Shown piece after piece: positions 45,728-54,764 of a stretch of 64,000 nucleotides of DNA (positions within the stretch are counted from its first letter, which is position 1; each line of letters starts with the position of its first letter). The position numbers and the translations under genes are program-made. Under the pieces are notes generated by a model. The model searched no databases. It was not told where the DNA came from and saw only the letters and a program-made list of their open reading frames with translations. The stretch spans positions 6,130,001-6,194,000 of the forward strand of contig NZ_OX216966.1 of NCBI RefSeq assembly GCF_945605565.1, read 5' to 3'. This DNA is from Paenibacillus dendritiformis (GTDB taxonomy: Bacteria > Bacillota > Bacilli > Paenibacillales > Paenibacillaceae).

Positions 45728-45793
45728 AGTATAGAAAAGACAACCCGCCGGTTGTAGTCATAAACGTCAAGTCGAGAGTATGATAAACGTCAT
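45728..45793 (-). promoter_or_regulatory. des promoter with candidate DesR operator
   Basis: On the minus strand TGACGTTTAT occurs twice (45792-45783 and 45769-45760), 23 bp apart, followed by an ACAACC/GGTTGT inverted repeat and TATACT (45733-45728) as -10. No good -35 is seen, which fits an activator-dependent promoter. Confidence 0.6.
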
Positions 45794-45811
45794 ATAAGGA
45801 GGATAAATATG

Positions 45812-47155
45812 TTATTCAGGAATAATGCTTACCCGCTCCCAGCCGCGCTTGCTCCATCTGCGCAGCATGACGAGCGCCCTCACCCATTCATCAACGGCGA
45901 AGGCGAGCCAGATGCCCGCCAGCCCCAAGCCGAATACGATTCCGAACAGATAAGCCAAGGGTACGCTGATTCCCCACATCGAGACGAGACCGATCAGCAC
46001 CGGGAATTTGACGTCTCCCGCCGCGTTCAAGGAGCTGATAAGCACCATGTTGCAGGCCCGGGCCGGCTCTAGCAGCACGGACAAGAGCATCAGTTGCCGT
46101 CCAAGCTGGATAATCTGCGGGTCGGAGGTGAAGAGTCCGATCAGCGGCCCGGACAAGGCGAACAAGAGCAGGGAGACGGCCAGCGTCACGCCGGCCCCAA
46201 GCTTCAGATGGCGGATGCCGGAATGATAGGCTTCCTCCTTGCGCGCCGCCCCGATGAAATGGCCCACGATGATTTGCGTGCCTTGGCCGATCGCCATCGA
46301 GAAGACGAAGACGAAGGACGTGATGTTCTGCGTATATATTTTGGTCGTCAATGCCGCCGCCCCGAGGATGGCTACCAAATACGTAATGACGACCTGGGAC
46401 AAATTATAGGAAACATGCTCCCCGGCGGACGGGATGCCGAGCTTGAAAATAAGGCGAAGATCAGCTCGTCGCATGCGCAGCGGATGCATCAGGCGGACGG
46501 GCTGATCCAGCCGCCGGCTGCATACAATCCAGTACGCGATCATCGCGGCGGCCCGGCTGATCCAGGTCGATACGGCCACCCCTTCCACTCCGAACGAAGG
46601 CAGGCCGAACGGCTCCATCAGCACGATATAGTTGCCGACGATATGCAGCACGTTCACGCCGAACGAGATGACCATCATCTCCTTCACCAGGCCCCGGCAC
46701 CGCAGCATCGTTCCGAGCGTCATGCTGAGGGCGATTAGGAAGACCGAGCTGCCGGTGATGGACAAATAAGCCCCGCCTTCCGCCAGCAGCCCGGGAGGCA
46801 GCTTGAACAGAAGCAGGAAGGCGTCGGCGCAGGTGCATAATATGGCGCTGAACAGGATGCCGATCATCAGATTCAACGTGAGCGCCGTTCTCCCGAGGTC
46901 ACCCGCCTCCCCCAGCTTGCCCGCGCCAAGCCATTGATTCAGGATGACGCTTGTCCCGACCGTGACGAAGCCGAACATGAGACCGGCCACCGTCAAAATT
47001 TGATTGGCCACGCCCACAGCCGCCACGGCGCCGTCGGAATAGCTGCTCAGCATCATCGTATCGGCCATGCCGAGCAGCATCCCGAACAAGGACTCCATGA
47101 AGATGGGCCAAGTCAACGTCAGAATGCCGGTGCGGCGATTATTCGCAAGGCTCAT
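45812..47155 (-). CDS. MATE-family multidrug efflux transporter
   Basis: 447 aa, about 12 helices in two pseudo-symmetric halves; NorM/DinF-type pattern (LTWPIFMESLFGMLLGMADTMML at the N-terminus). It is the last gene of the phosphoesterase/sugar transporter run: its ATG lies 17 bp inside the preceding phosphoesterase gene. The substrate is unknown; in this context it could export a product of the upstream enzymes, but drug efflux is the default. Confidence 0.9.
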   Translation of the reverse strand: MSLANNRRTGILTLTWPIFMESLFGMLLGMADTMMLSSYSDGAVAAVGVANQILTVAGLMFGFVTVGTSVILNQWLGAGKLGEAGDLGRTALTLNLMIGILFSAILCTCADAFLLLFKLPPGLLAEGGAYLSITGSSVFLIALSMTLGTMLRCRGLVKEMMVISFGVNVLHIVGNYIVLMEPFGLPSFGVEGVAVSTWISRAAAMIAYWIVCSRRLDQPVRLMHPLRMRRADLRLIFKLGIPSAGEHVSYNLSQVVITYLVAILGAAALTTKIYTQNITSFVFVFSMAIGQGTQIIVGHFIGAARKEEAYHSGIRHLKLGAGVTLAVSLLLFALSGPLIGLFTSDPQIIQLGRQLMLLSVLLEPARACNMVLISSLNAAGDVKFPVLIGLVSMWGISVPLAYLFGIVFGLGLAGIWLAFAVDEWVRALVMLRRWSKRGWERVSIIPE

Positions 47156-48056
47156 GGCTTACCTTGCTCCCGTCATCCAGCCGGATCCATGTCCGGAAGC
47201 GGCGCTGCCCTTCCAGCAGACGGATAACCCGCGCTCCCCGCTGCAGACCGCCGTAACCGCCGTATCCGGTCACTCGCCCGTACCCGAGCCGGATGCCGTG
47301 CACACTGCCCACATAATCATTATCATGATCATGGCCGGCGAAGGCGCCGATCATATCGCCGCTCTCCACCATCGCGGCGAAGAGCCCGCTGTTCAGGCGG
47401 GGGCAGCATACGGCTTCCTGCCGAATGCCCGCGGCCTGGCCGGATTCCCAGGCCTCCCGGAACTCCGGCACCGGAATATGGAAGAAGGCCAGGCTCGGCA
47501 GAGCGCCATGTCGCTGTCGTTGGCGGAGCGCTTCCCGGCGATACCAGTCCACTTGATCCGGGCGGATCCAGGCATATCCGCCAACGGATGGCGGAGCCAC
47601 ATCGCCGGAGTCGAACAGGTAGAGAAGAGCGGCCGGCCCCGCCTGGGCAGACGCCTTCACCGCGATGACATAATTGCCGACCCCGTGTATATCAGCAGGG
47701 CCGGCTTCCGCCAGCGACATCCTGCAGGACGCAATCCCCTCCAGCAGCTCCTCGCGGGAGGCTCCGCCCTCCGCATCATGATTGCCGAAAATAACGGCGA
47801 ACGGCACCTCCCTTCGCTCCGCAACCTCGACAATGCGGCGAAGCGCGGCGACGGGCTCAACCGTTTCCTTCCCGTACAGCATATCCCCGGAGTAGATGAC
47901 CAGATCGGGCCGCTCCGTCTCGATGATGCGCTCAGTCAGGGCCAAGGTGCGGGCATCCAGCTCCGACTTCCCTCCTCTAACATGCAGATCGGTGAATTGA
48001 ACGATCGTAAACGTTCCGTCCGGACGGAACTGCAGCGGTATGCTCATCCCGCTCAT
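47139..48056 (-). CDS. Calcineurin-like metallophosphoesterase
   Basis: 305 aa, no signal peptide. All five metal-ligand motifs are visible: FTDLHVRGG (DxH), VIYSGDMLYG (GD), VIFGNHDAEG (GNHD), AFFHIPVPEF (H) and FAGHDHDNDY (GHxH). It resembles the fungal/bacterial Dcr2-type branch. The ATG at 48056 overlaps the stop of the PHP gene (ATGA), and its own end overlaps the MATE gene. The substrate is a phosphomonoester or diester; the cluster suggests sugar- or glycerol-linked ones. Confidence 0.87.
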   Translation of the reverse strand: MSGMSIPLQFRPDGTFTIVQFTDLHVRGGKSELDARTLALTERIIETERPDLVIYSGDMLYGKETVEPVAALRRIVEVAERREVPFAVIFGNHDAEGGASREELLEGIASCRMSLAEAGPADIHGVGNYVIAVKASAQAGPAALLYLFDSGDVAPPSVGGYAWIRPDQVDWYRREALRQRQRHGALPSLAFFHIPVPEFREAWESGQAAGIRQEAVCCPRLNSGLFAAMVESGDMIGAFAGHDHDNDYVGSVHGIRLGYGRVTGYGGYGGLQRGARVIRLLEGQRRFRTWIRLDDGSKVSHEPCE

Positions 48057-48946
48057 TCCCCCTTGCTCAGGAACAGCGGCTGCGAGAACGCGCCGAAGCC
48101 CCCTTCCAAATAAACGGCCAAACGCACATACTGCTCGTCCCCTTTGCATTCGTACACGAGCTGCTTGAATCGGCCCGTCTGCTCGTGAAGCACGCGGCCG
48201 TCCTTGCCGATGACCGTCGCGTATTTGTACATGCCATCCAGATGAACGTCGGACAATAAGTCAGCGACAATGGCCGTCCCCTCGACGCGGATCGACCCGA
48301 AGCCGTACCCGGTGGAGACGTAGAAGCTGCCCTGCCGGATGGCGCTCAGCACCGCCTCGCGGCTGTTCTCGCGGGCATACACCATATTCCACGCCCGCCG
48401 CTCCTGGCCGTACGCGTGGAAGTCGTCATTGCCGAAGCCCCATACTTTGCGTCCGGAGGACAGCAGCGCATCCCATTTGTCGAAGGCGATGTCATACTGC
48501 GGATGGCCGTCGCCATTGATGATCTCGATGCCAGTATAAGCGGGCAGCCGCAGCATATCACCGAATTTCCAATATTGCGAAAAATACCGGTTCGGATGAA
48601 CGAGCACCGAGATGCCTCCGTTCTCCAGGCAGAGGGACGAGAGACGCCCGTAATTTTCGATCGTAAATTCATTCGAATACTGTTCCATCAGCGTCTCCGG
48701 CGGCTGTACCAGCAGCATATGCGCCTGCGGGCTGCTCACCTCGATCGCCTCGAACAGCGTCGGGATGGGGCAATCCCCCGCATGCGGCGTAATCTGATCA
48801 TGATCGGAGATCCCCAGGAAGTCATAATCATGGTACATCCGGTACACCGTCGCCAACGGATGATGCCCGTCGCTGTTCGTCGTATGGTTGTGGAAGCTTC
48901 CCCGCAGCCATACCCCTTCTTGTGCATATGGATTTCGAATCTTCAT
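48053..48946 (-). CDS. PHP-domain phosphoesterase
   Basis: 297 aa. PHP motifs: GSFHNHTTNSDG (HxH), FLGISDHDQITPH (DH), ISVLVHPNR (HP) and GFGNDDFHAYG (DxH), binding up to three metals. The C-terminal about 90 residues are a beta domain (VEGTAIVADLLSDVHLDGMY). Family members hydrolyse small phosphates, e.g. phosphoesters of sugars or nucleotides. The ATG 48946 behind AGGAGGCC is preferred over 48976. No signal peptide. Confidence 0.85.
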   Translation of the reverse strand: MKIRNPYAQEGVWLRGSFHNHTTNSDGHHPLATVYRMYHDYDFLGISDHDQITPHAGDCPIPTLFEAIEVSSPQAHMLLVQPPETLMEQYSNEFTIENYGRLSSLCLENGGISVLVHPNRYFSQYWKFGDMLRLPAYTGIEIINGDGHPQYDIAFDKWDALLSSGRKVWGFGNDDFHAYGQERRAWNMVYARENSREAVLSAIRQGSFYVSTGYGFGSIRVEGTAIVADLLSDVHLDGMYKYATVIGKDGRVLHEQTGRFKQLVYECKGDEQYVRLAVYLEGGFGAFSQPLFLSKGE

Positions 48947-48999
48947 CCAGCCGGCCTCCTGTCTGTTCGTAAGCATTGAGCGGGTAAGACGTTGTATCG

Positions 49000-49899
49000 C
49001 TACTCCTTCATGGAGCCAATCATGACGCCCTTGGCGAAATATTTTTGCAGAAACGGATAGACAAGCACTATCGGCGTGATAACGATAATAATCGTGGCCA
49101 TCTTCAGAGACGTGCCGGTCACCTGCATCTTGTCCAGCATATCCATCTGCAGCGAGCCTGCCGTGTTCATTAGCGTCTCTGTCAACGCCTGCTGCTTCGT
49201 CAGCATCTCCTGCAGCACCGTCGACAATGGCTTCAAGTTCGGATCGCGCACATAGAAGGTGCCCGTGAACCAGTCATTCCAGTGCCCGACCGCATTGAAC
49301 AGCGAGATGGCCGCGATGACAGGCTTGCTCGTCGGCAGAATGATGCGGAAGAAAATCCCGAGATCACTGCAGCCGTCAATCCGCGCCGCCTCCTCGAGCC
49401 CTTCCGGAACCTGCTGGAAGAAGGAGCGCATAATCATCATGTTCCAGACGCTGTACAGCGCAGGCACAATATACACCCAGATGCTGTTCGTCAGGTGAAG
49501 CTCCTTCAGCACGATATAGTAAGGAATAAGTCCGCCGCTGAACAGCATCGTGAAGAACACGAAGAAGGTGATCTGCTTCTGCCCGGGCAGCGTCTTGCTC
49601 TTGAGCGCGTAGGCGGCCATCGCCGTCAGCAGCACGCTGAGGAAGGTGCCGACGATCGTGCGGAATACCGAGATCAAGAAGCCGTTCACCATGTTGGATT
49701 GGCTGAACACTTCCTTGAAATTATCGAGCGTGAATTGGCGCGGCCAAAAATAGATACCGCCCTTCGCCGCATCCGTCCCCACGTTCAATGCCAGCGCCAG
49801 CACGTTCAACGTCGGCAATATTATGGACAGGCACAGCAATCCGAGCAGGGCGTAATTCAGGCCCGTCAGAAGCCGTCCGAACGCAGCCGTCTTTCTCAT
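49000..49899 (-). CDS. Carbohydrate ABC transporter permease, LplC/YtcP type
   Basis: CUT1-family inner-membrane permease, 299 aa, six helices. The EAA loop is EGLEEAARIDGCSDLGIFFR. The C-terminus VYPFLQKYFAKGVMIGSMKE is characteristic of the LplC/YtcP branch common in Paenibacillus. It partners the permease at 51777. No ATPase gene is in the cluster; a shared MsmX-type ATPase is expected elsewhere. Confidence 0.92.
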   Translation of the reverse strand: MRKTAAFGRLLTGLNYALLGLLCLSIILPTLNVLALALNVGTDAAKGGIYFWPRQFTLDNFKEVFSQSNMVNGFLISVFRTIVGTFLSVLLTAMAAYALKSKTLPGQKQITFFVFFTMLFSGGLIPYYIVLKELHLTNSIWVYIVPALYSVWNMMIMRSFFQQVPEGLEEAARIDGCSDLGIFFRIILPTSKPVIAAISLFNAVGHWNDWFTGTFYVRDPNLKPLSTVLQEMLTKQQALTETLMNTAGSLQMDMLDKMQVTGTSLKMATIIIVITPIVLVYPFLQKYFAKGVMIGSMKE

Positions 49900-49982
49900 C
49901 CTCGTTCCTCCCCTTTATCCATGGATGGAGAGCCCTCCGCTCTAGCGGAAAGGCCCTCTCATACTCTCTTAAAACCGTTCGG

Positions 49983-51710
49983 TTAGAACAGCAGCTTCGT
50001 CTTCGGATCCTTGTCCTTCTCTTCCAGCAGCTTGATGTAATCTTCCAGCCCCGCCGTCTTGAGCAGCGCTGCCGCGCTGTCCAGAATCGCCTGCGCTTCG
50101 GTCATGTTTTTCGCGTAGTAGGCACGAATCAAGCTCTCTTTGTATTTATCGAGCGCCATCGTCAGCTGCGTGCCTTTGTTGAACTCACCGATGAACGCCA
50201 ACGCCGCATAGCCGTCCTTAATATTCGCCTGCTTCTTCTTCTCGTCATAGTGCCAATCGTCCGCAATCTCCAGCGGGCCCTTATTCATGTCCGGCTTGGC
50301 GGCTTCGCCATAGCTCGCCTCGCCGAAGTCGGCCAGGTCGTTCAAATCCGTGCCGCCGAGATACCAGCCCCAGTCATTGCCTACGCCAGCGAAGCCAAGC
50401 TCCTTCGCCTTGACCGGATCCTTGTCCAGCAGATCGAGCACCTCCTGCTTCGGCACCGGGTTGCCCTTCGCGTCGAGCTCGTAGTCGCGTCCTTCCCGGC
50501 CGTACTTCCACAACAGCTTGCCTTCGCGGCTCGCCAGGAAGTCAGCCAGCTTCACGATATCCTCCGGATTTTCCGTCGTCTTCGGAATCGACCAGGCACC
50601 GTAACCGCCCTTATAGGTCAAGTTCATCTGATATGTGCCATTGACCGAGTTCAACGGTCCAAGCGGAATATAGCGGTTGTCCTTGTTCTCGATGACATAA
50701 TTGTGCATATCCCCGATAATGGCGAACGAATCGTTGAGCACGCCTTCTTTGGCGCGATTTTCTTCCATTGAATAATATTCGGGATGCATCAGCTTCTCGC
50801 GGAGGAGCTTCTGGACGAATTCGACGCGCTTCTTGCCATATTCGGTCTGGCTTTCATGCAGAATCTTGCCGTCCTTATCCCGATTGAACCCTTCGCCGTT
50901 GAAGCCGGTCCATACCAGGTCGTTATACAACACATCGCGATCGATGCCTCCCCATACCGTCGGACCGATTGGGTATACTTCTTTGCCGTTCTTGTCCTTG
51001 AAGTGACCGTCCTTAATCTTCTTGGCCAGCTCATAGAGCTGCTCCGAGGTCGTAATCGTGCGCGGATCCACGCCAAGGGCATCGGCAATATCTTTGCGGA
51101 TGTAAGGGCCCGGCACATATTTGCGCACCTCATAACCGCCCTCGCGCGGAATGTTCAAATGCATCGTATAGGCGGCGCCGTTGAATTCCGGCCGGAACAC
51201 CACGCCATACTGCGTATCGAGCGGCAAATACCCTTCTTCCGTATACTTTTTATAGATCTTTGTATTTTGCAAAAACGGGGTAAGATCGTGAAACATTTCT
51301 TCGCGCGCCGCCTTGTTGATCATCTCCATCTCCGGCCGTCCGCTATGGTTGAGGTAATAGCCGATGAAGTCCGGCAGATCCCCTGCCGCCAGACCCGCCG
51401 CGAGCGCCTTCTGCGATCCGTCATGCCCGACGGCCTGCAGCTCCAGCTCAATTCCGGTCATTTCCTTCAGCTTCTTCGCAATCTCCGGATTCATGGCTTC
51501 GGTGACGTCGCTGCCCATGAAAATCAGGCCTTTGATTTTGCGATCGGCAATCCAGGTCGAAGGCTTATCCGCGGCAGCGTTATTCGCATCCGTTCCCGCC
51601 TCCTGGCCAGATTTCGTATCGCTTCCTCCGCCGCATGCGGTCAACAGGATGGAAAATACAAGCGTCAATGCCGTCAATTTGGACCAGAGCTGCATTCGAT
51701 TCACTGTCAT
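49983..51710 (-). CDS. Extracellular sugar-binding lipoprotein, LplA/YtcQ type
   Basis: 575 aa solute-binding protein. The signal peptide ends in the lipobox LLTACG. Its large size is typical for the LplA/YtcQ binding proteins that recognise oligosaccharides. The ATG at 51710 follows GAGGAGAG; a longer frame to 51767 lacks a ribosome binding site. It is between the two permease genes. The ligand is unknown. Confidence 0.9.
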   Translation of the reverse strand: MTVNRMQLWSKLTALTLVFSILLTACGGGSDTKSGQEAGTDANNAAADKPSTWIADRKIKGLIFMGSDVTEAMNPEIAKKLKEMTGIELELQAVGHDGSQKALAAGLAAGDLPDFIGYYLNHSGRPEMEMINKAAREEMFHDLTPFLQNTKIYKKYTEEGYLPLDTQYGVVFRPEFNGAAYTMHLNIPREGGYEVRKYVPGPYIRKDIADALGVDPRTITTSEQLYELAKKIKDGHFKDKNGKEVYPIGPTVWGGIDRDVLYNDLVWTGFNGEGFNRDKDGKILHESQTEYGKKRVEFVQKLLREKLMHPEYYSMEENRAKEGVLNDSFAIIGDMHNYVIENKDNRYIPLGPLNSVNGTYQMNLTYKGGYGAWSIPKTTENPEDIVKLADFLASREGKLLWKYGREGRDYELDAKGNPVPKQEVLDLLDKDPVKAKELGFAGVGNDWGWYLGGTDLNDLADFGEASYGEAAKPDMNKGPLEIADDWHYDEKKKQANIKDGYAALAFIGEFNKGTQLTMALDKYKESLIRAYYAKNMTEAQAILDSAAALLKTAGLEDYIKLLEEKDKDPKTKLLF

Positions 51711-51776
51711 GTCTGTTTTCTCTCCTCTGCATTGAATATGTGAACGGCTGCCGGGCAGGTGCTCCATCCCTGCTGC

Positions 51777-52754
51777 CTACCACAACGAAGATTGGAACCA
51801 TTTCTTGGCTACCCGGTTCACGGTCAGGACGAGAATCAAGCCGACGACGCCCTGCATCATGCCGATGGCGGTGCCGAAGCCGAATTGGCCGCTCTCGAGC
51901 CCCATGTAGATGATGTACGTGTCCAATATTTCCGAGACATTCATATTGCCCGGCGTCTTGAGCAGGTAGATTTGGTCGAACCCGGCGGACAAAATATTGC
52001 CTAACGATAAGATGAACAGCACGATAATCGTCGGCCGGATGCCCGGCAGCGTAATATGCCAGATCTGGTGCCACTTGTTCGCCCCGTCCATCTTGGCCGC
52101 TTCATACAGGGAAGGGCTGATGCCTACGATGGCGGCAAAATAGATAATCGAGCTCCAGCCGACATCCTTCCATATATAGCTCCAGAACATCGTTGGGTAA
52201 AAGGCCTTTTCCTCCATCAGGAAAAAGGTGCTGCCATCGCCGCCGAACCAGGAAATCAACTGATTGACGAGCCCGGTATCCGGCGCGAGAATGCGCTGAA
52301 GCATGCCGATAACGATGACCCAGGAGAAGAAGTGGGGCAAGTACGCGATTCCTTGAAACAAATTGCGCAGCCTCGAGTTCTTCACTTCATTGAACATCAG
52401 CGCGAGCACAATCGGGAACGGCATCGCCAGGAACACCTTCATCGCGCTAATAATGAGCGTATTCCGGATTAACTGGAGACTCTGCGGATCCTGAAAGAAC
52501 ATTTCGAAATAAGTGAAACCAATCCAGGGACTGCCGAAGATTCCTTTGTTGAATTGATACTCCTTGAACGCGAGCACCAGCCCGGCCATTGGAATATAGG
52601 AAAAAATAATGAAGAACGTGATGCAGGGCAGCAGCAGCAAATACAGCTGGTAATGACGGCCCACCCGCTTCCATAACCGCGACCGTTCGCCGGTTCCGGC
52701 CCGATGCCGCCGGCCCCATCCCGCCGCCTTCACCGCGGACGCTTCCTGTGTCAT
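51777..52754 (-). CDS. Carbohydrate ABC transporter permease, LplB/YteP type
   Basis: 325 aa, six helices. Residues near the start (QLYLLLLPCITFFIIFSYIP) and the AFKEYQFNKGIFGSPWIGFT segment are typical of the LplB/YteP branch. The EAA loop is SLYEAAKMDGANKWHQIWHI. The Arg-rich N-terminus is cytoplasmic. It follows the GDPD gene by 30 bp. Confidence 0.92.
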   Translation of the reverse strand: MTQEASAVKAAGWGRRHRAGTGERSRLWKRVGRHYQLYLLLLPCITFFIIFSYIPMAGLVLAFKEYQFNKGIFGSPWIGFTYFEMFFQDPQSLQLIRNTLIISAMKVFLAMPFPIVLALMFNEVKNSRLRNLFQGIAYLPHFFSWVIVIGMLQRILAPDTGLVNQLISWFGGDGSTFFLMEEKAFYPTMFWSYIWKDVGWSSIIYFAAIVGISPSLYEAAKMDGANKWHQIWHITLPGIRPTIIVLFILSLGNILSAGFDQIYLLKTPGNMNVSEILDTYIIYMGLESGQFGFGTAIGMMQGVVGLILVLTVNRVAKKWFQSSLW

Positions 52755-52784
52755 CCGTCTCGCCCTCCCTTCACATCGATGCGC

Positions 52785-53588
52785 TTACGCTTCATGCCAT
52801 TCATCCACCTTCCTGAGCCGGAGCAGCTGTTCCGGCCGCTTCGTCGTCATGCTGTCCACCTTCATCTCCATCAAGCTCCGCATCGCATCGGCGTCATCGA
52901 CCGTGTAGACCGAGACGATAAGCCCGAGCGCATGCGCGCAGGCGACGAAGCCGGGACTGCATCGTTCATAGGGCACATTGACGCCCCGGTAGCCTTGCCG
53001 CTTGGCCCGCTCGCAGAAGGAACGGATGAATGCCTCTTCGGCAGCCGCATTCGCAGCACCAGATGCAGCGCCAGTCGCATTCACAGCCCCAGGCACCGCA
53101 CCAGTCGCATTCGGAGCCGCATCGGCGCTCTCCGGCACATTCAGCAGCAGCGATATCCCCTCCGTATCGACCTCGATCCCTTCCGTACAACCCGTAACGA
53201 AAACGAGCCGTTCGGCTTTGAGCTCCTTAACGAGCCGCAAGGTCGGATTGACGCTCTCCGCATTTTTGATATCGAGGTTCAGCATCAGGCCGCGGCGCTT
53301 CGCCTCTTCGAGCACATCGGCCAGCAGCACCAGCCCGTGCTCGCGGTGCGGCGGCCCGAGTCTCGCTCTGGCCGGCATCCGGTTCAGCTCTCTCGCGTCG
53401 TACAACTCAAGCAGGAGCGAATGATCATGGAGCAGCACGGGCTCGTCCTTGCAGGTGACGCGGATATCCACCTCGGCGACATCCGCTCCCGTGGCCGCCG
53501 CTTCGATCAAGGACGCCCACGTATTGGCTGGCGCTTCGCCGCAGCCGGTATGGGCGGTGACGAGCAGTCGTTTTTCTCTCATTGGCAT
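52785..53588 (-). CDS. Glycerophosphodiester phosphodiesterase-family protein, atypical
   Basis: 267 aa TIM barrel, cytosolic (no signal). The catalytic region reads AHTGCGEAPANT: His13 is kept, but the usual Arg after it is Thr. Glu39 and Asp41 (AEVDIR) and His54 (LLHDH) of the GDPD motif are kept. An Ala-rich insert with repeated NATGA/GAV units (about 160-190) interrupts the barrel; its DNA contains two copies of GCRCCAGTCGCATTC. First gene of the sugar transporter operon. Likely cleaves glycerophospho-compounds, but the substitutions could change specificity. Confidence 0.82.
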   Translation of the reverse strand: MPMREKRLLVTAHTGCGEAPANTWASLIEAAATGADVAEVDIRVTCKDEPVLLHDHSLLLELYDARELNRMPARARLGPPHREHGLVLLADVLEEAKRRGLMLNLDIKNAESVNPTLRLVKELKAERLVFVTGCTEGIEVDTEGISLLLNVPESADAAPNATGAVPGAVNATGAASGAANAAAEEAFIRSFCERAKRQGYRGVNVPYERCSPGFVACAHALGLIVSVYTVDDADAMRSLMEMKVDSMTTKRPEQLLRLRKVDEWHEA

Positions 53589-53865
53589 GTAACTCCTCTC
53601 TCATCCACTGCCGCGAACAGGCAGGCGGCCGATTCGCGCCGGATGCTAGACTTCAACGCTTGCTGCGGATTCCTTTTGATTCCTTCTGATGTTGTGATAT
53701 GTACACTATAAGGAGTGAATGTTTTCGTGAGATGAACGGGATATTAACGTTTTTTGAAGCCCGATCTTATCCGTTGCCCCGCCAGACAGGCGGATGCAGG
53801 CGAGATTTGGCGCGCGGGGCGAGAGAGGTTTGTGGTTTGTTGTGGTATTTTTCCAGCCTCATCGT
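53589..53865. other. Intergenic region upstream of the GDPD operon, no gene seen
   Basis: TATAGT occurs on the minus strand near 53710 without a clear -35. It should contain the promoter of the GDPD-to-MATE operon. Confidence 0.45.
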
Positions 53866-53895
53866 AAAAAAGAACCGGACTCACGTCCGGTTCTT
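53866..53895 (-). terminator. Terminator after the GH39 relic
   Basis: Perfect 11-bp stem (AAGAACCGGAC / GTCCGGTTCTT) with a 4-nt loop, then six T's on the minus strand. The core ACCGGACTCAYGTCCGG recurs at the end of the DeoR gene (54,742). Confidence 0.9.
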
Positions 53896-54421
53896 CAACA
53901 CTGTCGACAATGGAGATAGGCCGCCTTATACACGGTGTCATTCGTCAATTCCCTGATAGGCGGTCGAATTCCATTCCGTGAGAACCAATTCCTTGTCAGA
54001 CAGCCCTTGCTCGGCCAGCAGCCTCATCACCTGCGCAAGCATGTCCCGCAAATCATCCGGATTCGGAAGAGTCTCCATGAACTCTCCACTATTCGGCGGT
54101 ACGGATGCAACGGGAGCCGCAGCAGAGCGGGCGGTTCGGCGTGAAGCACCCTCCTCGATATGGTCATGCGGATAAAATGAAGCGGGATGAAGTCCGGCAA
54201 ACACGGATTGCTGCGGCAGAACGCAAAAAATTCATCATTCAGCCGCGGCGAGCGGATGGTGATGATCCGCCCGGGTGCGCAGCCGCTCCGAAACTCCCTT
54301 CAAGGTCCGATAGGTTCGCAAATCCATCTCTATATATTCTTCCACCGTTCCCGGCCAGGACGTCCGCAGCTCCGGTCATCCACTCCACTAAAGCTGCAAT
54401 ATCTCCCGCCACTCTAGTCAT
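53895..54421 (-). pseudogene. Decayed GH39-type glycoside hydrolase fragment
   Basis: Read across frames, the minus strand gives pieces that fit a GH39 (beta-xylosidase-type) domain in the right order: ELRTSWPGTVEEYIEM then RTYRTLKGVSERLR; NDEFFAFCRSNPCLPDFI; FYPHD; DDLRDMLAQVMRLLAEQGL; KELVLTEWNSTAYQ; and ELTNDTVYKAAYL. At least three frameshifts are needed, one at a T-run near 54,187 and one at about 53,955. The N-terminal half and the true C-terminus are missing. The upstream end stops at the repeat element that begins at 54,434. An 88-codon open frame (53938-54204) is only part of this relic. Confidence 0.75.
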
Positions 54422-54433
54422 CTGCTCCGCGAA

Positions 54434-54617
54434 TGCTGCAAAAATGCAGCAATTTCATTGAGACGAGGATGCGAAAATAGGATTGCTGCAAAAATACAGC
54501 AATTACCCTACGGCAAGGCATAAATAGCATTCAAAATGGCGAAATAATGTAATTTTGCAGGATTTTCTCAAAACTTAGCCTCTTGAGGTTAAAAATGCTG
54601 CGCCTGTGCAGCAATTT
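54434..54617 (+). repeat. Four-box composite repeat, copy 2
   Basis: TGCAGCAATT-type boxes start at 54445, 54495, 54556 and 54607 (spacing 50, 61, 51). Boxes 1, 2 and 4 form hairpins of the type TGCTGC-loop-GCAGCA. Box 3 is preceded by GAAATAATGTAATTT. It separates the GH39 relic from the DeoR gene. No coding frame. Confidence 0.85.
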
Positions 54618-54737
54618 CATGCGGGGAACAGCTTGCTTCATGCGCGGACCAACTTCCCTAACCTAACCTGTTCTGCCTTCCCCGGCCCCGCCCATCCTAA
54701 GAAAATAACTATCGACGGGACTTGGTCGACAGTCAGA

Positions 54738-54764
54738 AGGAACCGGACTCATGTCCGGCTCCCC
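54738..54764 (-). terminator. Hairpin at the end of the DeoR gene
   Basis: CCGGAC-TCAT-GTCCGG with partly paired flanks (GGAA / CTCC). The DeoR stop codon falls in its loop. There is no clear T-run. Confidence 0.45.
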
